Source: Fidelibacterota bacterium
Lineage (GTDB): Bacteria > Fidelibacterota > Fidelibacteria > Fidelibacterales > Fidelibacteraceae
NCBI GenBank assembly: GCA_028718545.1
Contig: JAQULT010000008.1
Span: 1-48,852 of the forward strand
Length of the DNA: 48,852 nucleotides
Direction: 5' to 3'
Position numbers and translations under genes: made by a program
The notes under the pieces: generated by a model
The model's input: only the letters and a program-made list of their open reading frames with translations
What the model was told of the DNA's origin: nothing
Database searches by the model: none
Part shown: in pieces, positions 42,163 through 48,852 of the stretch
Layout of the letters: each line of letters opens with the position of its first letter
Position numbering within the stretch: position 1 is the first letter of the stretch

Positions 42163-45114
42163 TTAAAACTGGACCGATAATCCGGCGCGGAACTGACGGG
42201 GATCGTTATAGACTTCCGGATTGTAGATAAAGGAATAATCGACATCCTGATCCACGATCGCGGCATCGTTGCGCAGATTATAGAATTGTGTGGAACCGAT
42301 ATAGCCGATATACATGGTATTAAACACATTGAACACATCCAGGAACAAATCCAAATTGACCGCTCCCATCGTGATCCGTCGGTTTATACGCATATCCAGC
42401 CCGTAGGTCCAGGGCAAACGCAGGTCATTTGTCCTGCCGGTCCCGTAGGAAGAATACGGCAGGCCGCTATTGAGGTCAAACTGGAAATTAGCGCGCCAGT
42501 TGCGGAGCAGCGGGGACAGATGACGGGGCGTACGCAGGGTGATATTGGCATTGATCGTGTGGGTCTGATCATGGCTCAGGGGAAACATCTTTTGATCCTC
42601 CCCATAGAGCGGAGCGTTGTAATCGTTATAGAGGCGGCCCTGAGCGTTTGAAAAGGTGTAATTAAGCGATGCACCCCAGTATTCCGTCAGCGTCTTGTAC
42701 AGAGCTAATTCAAAACCTTTAATATTGGCGTAATCGGCATTGACATAGATATTCCCGTCACTCGGTGAATTCCGGAACACGTATTTCTGGAAGTTCATCA
42801 GATTGGTCACATCTTTGTAATACCCCGTGAGCGATACCTTAAATGTCGGAGTGAAGAGATGTTCCACACTGATATCGTAAGATACAGTCTTCTCCGGATC
42901 CAGTCCCGGATTGCCGATATAGTTCCCCGTTGTTGTCAGCTTCTCGTAATACAGGTTCCGGTACAGGTAATAACTGTCCGGACGCTGAAAATAGTGTCCG
43001 TAGGTAAACATGATCTTATCGCGGTCCGTCAGCGGGAAAGAAAGGCCGAAGCGCGGTGATATCTGATGTTTAGGCTTGGCCTCGACAGGATCCTTCAAGA
43101 TGGGAACGCCCTGATCGTCCAGCTGTTCAAAGGGATTGGCAAAATCCGAAGGATAGAGCACCGGATCTCCAAAGCCGCTGGGATTGAAGTAATCGTAGCG
43201 CAAGCCCACCAGGGCGACCAATCCGCGGTATTCCATTTTATCCTGGATATACAAACCGAAATCAATGTTATCCTCACTCCAGATATCCGTGCGGAAATAG
43301 GTGCGGGAATAAGAGGAATCCACCGGATTGAAACTGACGGTGCTCCAGGAGATATTGGTGACGTCCATGTTGTTATGCGTAAAGTCAAATCCCCCGCGGA
43401 TCTGATGGTTGGGGGTCAGCTGGTTCTCAATATCGAATTTCAGCTTGTTAACCGTGGAAATCTGGTCCCGGTAACCCGGATCGTCTCCGCTGAGCCACCA
43501 GATATCGTTTTCACGCACACGATTCCGGTAATGCGGACCGTCTCCATTGAAATCCCAGTTCAGGTATTCGTTCACATCGCCGTCATTGTCATAATCGTCC
43601 ACATCCCGGGTCCCGTAAAAATAAGAGGATTTCAGGTGCTGAAATTTCAGATCATAAAAAGTCTTGGAATTCAGCTGATGGGTAAAGCCCAGATTATAGG
43701 AATTTGCCTTGTTTTCACGGTCCCAGAGATGTTCCTGCATGCGGGTGTCAATATAGACCTTTTTAAAACGGGTCTGCTGATACCAGGTGATGGTATCCGT
43801 TCCAACGACGACAGAACCCGTGCGTCCGATACTGAAGCCGGAATCCTGATATGCCGAGGCATCATCCACATAAATGTAAATAAAGGCCGTATCGTTGCGG
43901 ACGCTGGTGGAAGGATTCGGGTCGTAATAGCGTTCGCTGAGCCAGTATTCATCGGGAGGACCGTATTTGGAAGCGTAAATGTAAAAATCATCCGACAAAG
44001 TATAAGAATACATCCCGCTTGCCGATAATTTCATTTTGTCGTTCAGCTTGGCGGTCAGCTTTCCGTATATCTTTTGATTGGAATAGTTGTTATTGATAAA
44101 ATAGTCTTGTTTTTCGTTGCTGAGATCGGCCGAAACGGCAAAGGTCAGACGATCGCTATTGGGAATGAGGGGACCGCTGAGGTTCAGGCGCAGGACATTC
44201 TGCAGTTCATGCTGGTATTTGAGGGTATACCAGCGGTCTTCCCGCGGCATAATCAAAGTCCGCAGAGAATCCTGATTTGCCGTTGTGGGAAAAAAGTTGA
44301 GGGTTTTTTCCTTGAATTTGTCCAGGGGCATCAGCAAATCATTCATGCCGCTGCCAAAATCCGTGGTCATCCAGGTCGCTTTCCCACTGAGCTTTCTTCC
44401 GCCGGCATCGGTGGCAACGTTAATCACACCGGACTGGACATTCCCGAACTCGGCGCTTAAACCGCCCAGGGACACTTCCATCTCCGAGATCGCTTCCGTG
44501 GGAATTCCCAGGGTGAAACCTCCCGTACTCCCGGAATACGTACTGGCGGGATCACGGACCGGCATACCGTCGATGACAACCAGGACCTCTCCGCTGCGGC
44601 CGCCGCGAAAATGCGAACCAACCACACCGGGCTGATTCTGAGCGATGGTCATAAAATTGTCAATCGGCTGAACCTGCATTTCTTCAGCCGTTACATTGTG
44701 CGTCGAAGCAAATTCGTCCTTTTTCAGCAGCTCCCGCGTGGCAACCACCAGCACTTCCTCCTGCCCGATTACTTCCATCTGCATATCGACATTCAGTTCG
44801 CTGGTCAGATTGATATTGACCTCAATGTCGGTGATACGCATATTGGAATAACCAACATAACTCACCAGAGCATCGTAAATACCCGGTTCGACATTCAGTA
44901 TTGCGTAATAACCCTGGGCATCCGTAGCGGCACCTATACTGGTGGAACTGCCATCCTTCAATATGACAATATTTGCACCAATTAGCGGTTCACCGCTGCT
45001 TTGATCCCGCACAATTCCCGCAATCTTGCCCGCAGTTGCCGCGACAAGCAGCTGAAATCCCATGACCAGAACGATAAAGCATCTGGATACAAGAGTGCCT
45101 GGACATCTTTTCAT
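42163..45114 (-). CDS. TonB-dependent outer-membrane receptor with carboxypeptidase regulatory-like domain
   Basis: This 983-aa receptor has a signal peptide ending near AATA (residue 28). A carboxypeptidase regulatory-like beta-sandwich covers about 29-110 (GKIAGIVRDQSSGEPLIGANI, GYYAILNVEPGIYD). A plug domain covers about 135-245 (VIDGMPVRDPAS, EVSLGGLSAEFGNVQSGVINV), and a 22-strand barrel ends FRAGLSVQF. The terminal aromatic residue suits BAM-dependent assembly. It lacks the length and FEEL region of classical SusC. It heads the operon, with GGGAAGGA before the ATG. The ligand is unknown; TonB/ExbBD are not in the window. Confidence 0.93.
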   Translation of the reverse strand: MKRCPGTLVSRCFIVLVMGFQLLVAATAGKIAGIVRDQSSGEPLIGANIVILKDGSSTSIGAATDAQGYYAILNVEPGIYDALVSYVGYSNMRITDIEVNINLTSELNVDMQMEVIGQEEVLVVATRELLKKDEFASTHNVTAEEMQVQPIDNFMTIAQNQPGVVGSHFRGGRSGEVLVVIDGMPVRDPASTYSGSTGGFTLGIPTEAISEMEVSLGGLSAEFGNVQSGVINVATDAGGRKLSGKATWMTTDFGSGMNDLLMPLDKFKEKTLNFFPTTANQDSLRTLIMPREDRWYTLKYQHELQNVLRLNLSGPLIPNSDRLTFAVSADLSNEKQDYFINNNYSNQKIYGKLTAKLNDKMKLSASGMYSYTLSDDFYIYASKYGPPDEYWLSERYYDPNPSTSVRNDTAFIYIYVDDASAYQDSGFSIGRTGSVVVGTDTITWYQQTRFKKVYIDTRMQEHLWDRENKANSYNLGFTHQLNSKTFYDLKFQHLKSSYFYGTRDVDDYDNDGDVNEYLNWDFNGDGPHYRNRVRENDIWWLSGDDPGYRDQISTVNKLKFDIENQLTPNHQIRGGFDFTHNNMDVTNISWSTVSFNPVDSSYSRTYFRTDIWSEDNIDFGLYIQDKMEYRGLVALVGLRYDYFNPSGFGDPVLYPSDFANPFEQLDDQGVPILKDPVEAKPKHQISPRFGLSFPLTDRDKIMFTYGHYFQRPDSYYLYRNLYYEKLTTTGNYIGNPGLDPEKTVSYDISVEHLFTPTFKVSLTGYYKDVTNLMNFQKYVFRNSPSDGNIYVNADYANIKGFELALYKTLTEYWGASLNYTFSNAQGRLYNDYNAPLYGEDQKMFPLSHDQTHTINANITLRTPRHLSPLLRNWRANFQFDLNSGLPYSSYGTGRTNDLRLPWTYGLDMRINRRITMGAVNLDLFLDVFNVFNTMYIGYIGSTQFYNLRNDAAIVDQDVDYSFIYNPEVYNDPRQFRAGLSVQF

Positions 45115-45280
45115 ATGATTCCTTCCCTATTCAAAATTACTTATTTTATATATTATAACTTTTCATTGGCGTTACTAAACGTACGCATTAAGCTATAAAA
45201 AACATTCCATAGATTCAATATATTTTTCAAGGAATTTCTGTATTTTTTTATTACTTTTGCCGAAAAGATAAGGAGTTTTT
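45115..45280. promoter_or_regulatory. Divergent promoter region, TonB-receptor operon / epimerase gene
   Basis: The 166-bp AT-rich gap holds two TAnnTTTG-like -7 elements: TACTTTTG at 45252-45259 (plus, for the epimerase gene) and TAATTTTG at 45137-45130 (minus, for the receptor). Clear -33 partners are missing, and the minus one is very close to the ATG. A sigma70-like TATAAT is also present on the minus strand at 45155-45150. AAGGAG precedes the epimerase ATG. Confidence 0.35.
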
Positions 45281-46387
45281 ATGTCCGACCGTCTGATAAT
45301 TAGCCATATTGACATTTTCCCCTTTGATGTAAGCAGCGATCACGAATTCCGTATCGCCACCATGGTGATCTCGGGAGCACAAAATGTACTGATCCGTATC
45401 CGGACTTCCGGAGGACTGGATGGCTGGGGAGAAGCCAGTTCTTTCCGGGCAATCGTCGGAGAGACCCAAAAGATCAATTTGGCGGCGGCACAGGAACTGC
45501 GAGAGATCTTTCTGGGAAAAGATGCACTGGAATATGCCGCACGCATCTGCGAAATGGATGCCTTTCTCCCCTTGAACAGCACCATTAAAAGTGCATTTGA
45601 CATGGCACTTTACGATATTGCCGCCAAACATGCCGCGCTCCCCCTCTACCGCTTTCTCGGCGGTGAAAAGCGCCCGATGGAAACCGATCTGACCATGGGC
45701 ATCAGTACTCTGGATAAGGCCGGACAGGATGCAAGGGATATTATCAAAAAGGGCTTCCGCAAGATCAAGACCAAAGTGGGTATCGATCCCGAAGAGGATA
45801 TCCTGCGCCTGCGCGAGATACGAAAAGCGGTCGGTCCGGATATCGGGATCCGTATTGATGCAAACCAGGGCTGGGACCGTATTACGGCCGTCAAATGCCT
45901 GCAGGCCATGGAAGAACTGGATATTGAATTCTGCGAACAGCCGGTACGCCGTCATGATCTGGAAGGCATGCGCTATGTTTCGGAGCGCTGTTCCATTCCG
46001 GTCATGGCCGATGAGTCGGTCTTTTCCCCCGAAGACGCTCTTGCCGTGATCCGTAGCCAGGCCGCGCCTTTAATCAACATCAAACTCTCCAAATCCGGAG
46101 GAATGCGCAATGCCATCATGATCGCCAATATCTGCGAGGCGGCACATATTCCCTGCATGACCGGTTGTATGTCTGAATCCGGACTGGCAAATACGGCCTT
46201 CTGCCACTTTGCCATGGCACATCCCGTTGTCAAATATTTCGACCTGGATGCCAATGTGGGTCATATCAATGAACCCATTATCGGCGGAGTCGGTATCCGG
46301 AACGGCATGATCGAATTCCCGGACGGCATCAGCGGTATCGGCGCAGAACCGGACCCGGATTTTGTTAAAACGCTGAAATCCCTCTAA
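45281..46387 (+). CDS. Dipeptide epimerase (enolase superfamily, L-Ala-D/L-Glu epimerase type)
   Basis: This 368-aa protein is of the mandelate-racemase/muconate-lactonizing group. Catalytic KxK is K163/K165 (KIKTKVG), metal ligands are D193 (IDANQ), E219 (CEQP) and D244 (MADES), and the second-side lysine is K268 (NIKLSKSGG). The late D321-x-D323 (DLDAN) is the motif that binds the dipeptide amino group in dipeptide epimerases. L-Ala-D-Glu from wall turnover is the best-known substrate, letting the peptide enter normal metabolism; some relatives prefer other dipeptides. It faces nagA, which would recycle the wall amino sugar. AAGGAG precedes the ATG. Single-gene unit. Confidence 0.87.
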   Translation: MSDRLIISHIDIFPFDVSSDHEFRIATMVISGAQNVLIRIRTSGGLDGWGEASSFRAIVGETQKINLAAAQELREIFLGKDALEYAARICEMDAFLPLNSTIKSAFDMALYDIAAKHAALPLYRFLGGEKRPMETDLTMGISTLDKAGQDARDIIKKGFRKIKTKVGIDPEEDILRLREIRKAVGPDIGIRIDANQGWDRITAVKCLQAMEELDIEFCEQPVRRHDLEGMRYVSERCSIPVMADESVFSPEDALAVIRSQAAPLINIKLSKSGGMRNAIMIANICEAAHIPCMTGCMSESGLANTAFCHFAMAHPVVKYFDLDANVGHINEPIIGGVGIRNGMIEFPDGISGIGAEPDPDFVKTLKSL

Positions 46388-46460
46388 CTCCCCTCGAATC
46401 GTTCCATACTTCAATCTTTCCGCTTCTTCCCCTCTTCCTTATTTCAAAATTCCATTCAAT

Positions 46461-46495
46461 AAAAAAAGGACTGTTAACCGGAACAGACCTTTTTT
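46461..46495. terminator. Bidirectional terminator between the epimerase gene and nagA
   Basis: A-rich arm AAAAAAGGACTGTT pairs with AACAGACCTTTTTT with one mismatch around a short loop AACCGG. T-tracts result on both strands. It lies 74 nt after the epimerase stop and 18 nt after the nagA stop on the other strand. Confidence 0.85.
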
Positions 46496-46512
46496 GAGAA
46501 TTTATCTTTCAA

Positions 46513-47691
46513 TTATTCCGCCATTTTTCTGATCTGGCCTTTTACCATGGTCAGTTTGATCTTATAATCCTGATCAAACACTACGATATCGGCATCACGT
46601 CCCGGCATAATATAACCGGTCTGGATCTGCCGGCTGATCACTGTCGCAGGGTTACAGCTGGCCATGCGCAGTGCGTCGTCCAGCGGTACGCCCATCAGGC
46701 GGACAAGGTTTTCAACACCCTTGATCATGGTTAGGGCGGAGCCGGCAATGGTATCGTCAGCCTTGCGTACAAAAAGCCCGTCTTTACAGTAGACCTCCTC
46801 ATTGTTGGCCATCAGCTTGCCGCTGTTCTGTCCGGTCGGTTTAAGGGCGTCCGTGACAAGAACAATCTTGTGGACGGGTTTTACGCGCTGCAGCAGCTTT
46901 ACAATGGCCGGATGAACGTGGTAACCGTCCGCAATGACCTCGCAGGCAATATTGGGATAGATCATAATGGCACCCACCACACCCGGATCCCGGTGATGCA
47001 GACGGCGCATGGCATTAAAGAAATGCGTGGAATGCAGGATGCCGGCCTTAACACCTTCCATCATATCCTCATAGGTGGCATCCGAGTGCCCTGCCGCCAT
47101 GACAATTCCCTGCTTTGCACAATAAAGCGCAAGTTCGTGCATACCCTTGAGTTCCGGGGCGACCGTCATGATGGCAATATGCCCCCGGGCGGCTTCAACA
47201 TATTCTTCCATTTTTTTCATATTGACGGGACGCATGTATTTGGGGTCCAGCGCGCCGTGTTTTTCTCTCGAGATAAAAGGACCTTCCAGGTTGGCACCAA
47301 AAATACGGGCACCTTCTTCTTTACCGACCGCATCCCGGATCGCTTCGATACAGCGGATAAATTTACTGTGTTCCTGGGGATAAAGCGTAGGACAGAAAGC
47401 GGTTACCCCGTAGTTGACCAGAGCTTTGGACATCTCCAGAATGGATTCCGGATTGCCGTCGCTGGTATCGAAACCATGAATACCGTGAATGTGAGTATCA
47501 ATAAAACCGGGAGCAATAATGGCACCATTCACATAAATAGTGGTGGTATCTTTTGGTAAATGCAGACTGTTCAGCTTGCTGTTGCTAACAACATCCGCGA
47601 TCTTGCCGTCACGAATAACAACGGAAGTCTGGGGCGCCATGGCAATGCCGGTGAACACCGTTCCGTTGCGAAGACATATGGTGTGACTCAT
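46513..47691 (-). CDS. nagA: N-acetylglucosamine-6-phosphate deacetylase
   Basis: This 392-aa amidohydrolase removes acetate from GlcNAc-6-P, giving glucosamine-6-P for glycolysis or new wall synthesis. Metal/catalytic residues: H67 and H69 (DTHIHG), E136 (NLEGPF), H202 (GHSDAT), H223 (HFFNAM) and D281 (VTDA). This is the full NagA set. Length is typical (380-400 aa). No nagB, kinase or PTS gene is adjacent. It is convergent with the dipeptide epimerase and lies 86 nt from the thrC 3' end on the same strand. Confidence 0.96.
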   Translation of the reverse strand: MSHTICLRNGTVFTGIAMAPQTSVVIRDGKIADVVSNSKLNSLHLPKDTTTIYVNGAIIAPGFIDTHIHGIHGFDTSDGNPESILEMSKALVNYGVTAFCPTLYPQEHSKFIRCIEAIRDAVGKEEGARIFGANLEGPFISREKHGALDPKYMRPVNMKKMEEYVEAARGHIAIMTVAPELKGMHELALYCAKQGIVMAAGHSDATYEDMMEGVKAGILHSTHFFNAMRRLHHRDPGVVGAIMIYPNIACEVIADGYHVHPAIVKLLQRVKPVHKIVLVTDALKPTGQNSGKLMANNEEVYCKDGLFVRKADDTIAGSALTMIKGVENLVRLMGVPLDDALRMASCNPATVISRQIQTGYIMPGRDADIVVFDQDYKIKLTMVKGQIRKMAE

Positions 47692-47777
47692 GTTCGAATC
47701 CTTTCAATATGTGCAAAACTTACACAATTTCAGGCAAAAATAAAAGAGAATAACAAAGCGGAACGCCTGTATGAATC

Positions 47778-48852
47778 TTATTTATTATAGTATTTTCCCG
47801 GTTCACAGGATCCTTGATCCAGCAGGAAGCGGCGGAAGTCCGGGTAATCGGCATCCATCTTCATTGCACGTTTTTCCTTATGCAGGACCTCTGTAAGCAC
47901 TTCCGGCATTTCAGGCGCTTTCCCCAGTGTTTCCCTTACCGTATCATCAAATTTTGCAGGATGTGCCGTTTCCAGGCAGACAGCGGGAGTATCGGAATCG
48001 TATTTCCGGTATGCTTCAAGCGCACAAATCCCCACCGCGCCGTGCGGATCACAGATATACCCGTATTCCCGGTCCATTCTTTGCATCATTTCCCGGGTTG
48101 CCGCGTCATCAAAAGAGGCGGAGAACAAGTCCTGACGCAGAAAATCCACAGCATGCCCGTATAGCTCCAGGATACGCGCGAAATTACTTGGATTACCCAC
48201 ATCCATGGCATTGGAAATACTGCGAATGGTATCGGAAGGCTCGAATCTCCCGTTTTTCAGATAGCGGGTCAGGCTGTCATTCCGGTTGCAGGCGGCAATA
48301 AAACGCCGTACCGGTAGTCCCATACGTTTGGCGATCAGCCCCGCGGTAAGATTTCCAAGATTCCCGGAAGGGACCGATATTAATGGAGAGGAATTCACGC
48401 CTTCCGCTCTGAGGCGGGCGTAAGCATAAAAATAATAAAAGCTTTGCGGGATCAAACGGGCGATATTGATGGAATTTGCCGAAGTCAGCTGCAAGTGTTC
48501 CCGTAGTTCCGCATCGCTGAAAGCGGTCTTGACAAGACGCTGACAGTCGTCAAAACTCCCGCTTACCTCCAGAGCACGGATATTCCCGCCCTGGCTGCAT
48601 AACTGCCGTTCCTGCAACTTGCTTACCATTCCGGAAGGATATAAAAGTACAACCCGGATACCTTCGACACCATAGAAGGCATTTGCTACGGCAGAGCCGG
48701 TATCTCCGGAAGTGGCGACCAGAACCGTGAGCGTACGGCCGCTGTCCCGGGAATAAAAACCCATCAGCCGGGCCATAAAACGCGCACCCACATCTTTGAA
48801 AGCCAGGGTTGGACCGTGGAATAATTCCAGAATATATAGCTTCTCGTCCAGA
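47778..48852 (-). CDS. thrC: Threonine synthase, 5' part beyond the window
   Basis: The open frame continues to the window edge, giving about 357 C-terminal residues. The PLP lysine is in LAFKDVGARFM near the edge (about position 48,797), followed by ATSGDTGSAVANAF, TSANSINIARLIPQ and SVPSGNLGNLTAGL. These match the bacterial (E. coli-like) threonine synthase, which makes threonine from O-phosphohomoserine. The missing part is the first about 100 residues. An internal Met at 48791 is not the true start, because LELFHGPTLAFKD, encoded upstream, is conserved. Confidence 0.95.
   Translation of the reverse strand, partial: LDEKLYILELFHGPTLAFKDVGARFMARLMGFYSRDSGRTLTVLVATSGDTGSAVANAFYGVEGIRVVLLYPSGMVSKLQERQLCSQGGNIRALEVSGSFDDCQRLVKTAFSDAELREHLQLTSANSINIARLIPQSFYYFYAYARLRAEGVNSSPLISVPSGNLGNLTAGLIAKRMGLPVRRFIAACNRNDSLTRYLKNGRFEPSDTIRSISNAMDVGNPSNFARILELYGHAVDFLRQDLFSASFDDAATREMMQRMDREYGYICDPHGAVGICALEAYRKYDSDTPAVCLETAHPAKFDDTVRETLGKAPEMPEVLTEVLHKEKRAMKMDADYPDFRRFLLDQGSCEPGKYYNK

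Noticed and set aside
47692-47777. Riboswitch or attenuator near nagA/thrC
   Set aside because: The 86-bp gap is the 3' side of thrC, not its leader, and shows no structured element that I recognise.

Overview
The window is 48.9 kb of ordinary bacterial chromosome with a base composition near 50% GC. It comes from a diderm of the Fibrobacteres-Chlorobi-Bacteroidetes (FCB) type. Four things point there: type IX secretion (T9SS)-style C-terminal sorting domains, a PorV/PorQ-family outer-membrane protein, a TonB-dependent receptor with a carboxypeptidase-regulatory-like N-terminal domain, and a heptose-phosphate kinase for LPS core. MurE carries the DNPR motif of meso-diaminopimelate ligases. 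I cannot name the phylum; uncultured lineages such as Marinimicrobia, KSB1 or Cloacimonadota fit better than classical Bacteroidetes. Shine-Dalgarno sites are common but not universal.

Layout. 0-0.17 kb: a 35-bp tandem array cut by the window edge. 0.17-5.85 kb (minus): a PyrD-PyrK fusion, an S9 lipoprotein peptidase and a D-cysteine desulfhydrase-like enzyme, almost without gaps. 6.1-6.9 kb: two small plus-strand genes (YccF; a SpoIIAA/STAS-like protein). 7.0-10.1 kb (minus): pyrBI fusion, pyrE, pyrF. 10.6-15.1 kb: folE, a U32 peptidase-family RNA hydroxylase-like gene and a PatB/MalY C-S lyase. 15.2-16.5 kb: hldA and a His-Pro-Arg tRNA cluster. 16.7-20.1 kb (minus): a ferritin-like protein, a GNAT acetyltransferase and a cation-chloride-cotransporter-like permease. 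20.3 kb: a 65-aa protein resembling the L7/L12 C-terminal domain.

20.8-36.8 kb (plus) is a compact dcw cluster: mraZ-rsmH-ftsL-ftsI-murE-murF-mraY-murD-ftsW-murG-murC-ftsQ-ftsA-ftsZ. It is preceded by MraZ-type TGTGGG boxes in 10-bp register, has many ATGA overlaps, carries a strong hairpin between murE and murF, and ends in a terminator. murB and ddl are absent. 37.4-45.1 kb (minus) is a four-gene envelope operon: TonB-dependent receptor, large T9SS-sorted protein, PorV-like protein, FG-GAP T9SS-sorted protein. 45.3-48.9 kb holds a dipeptide epimerase, nagA and the 3' part of thrC; the first two fit cell-wall recycling.

The least explained DNA is intergenic. A 24-bp-period array built on the palindrome ATTGA(C/G)TCAAT occurs in two inverted copies, at 13.6 and 37.1 kb, which flank the tRNA/dcw segment. 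Copy number differs (4 versus 7 units), and related isolated palindromes lie at 16.5 and 20.6 kb. Other short tandem families (TCGAC-rich, 14-bp, 8-bp, 7-bp) fill the remaining gaps. These repeats and the fusion genes are the most novel material here; no defence, phage or CRISPR locus is present.
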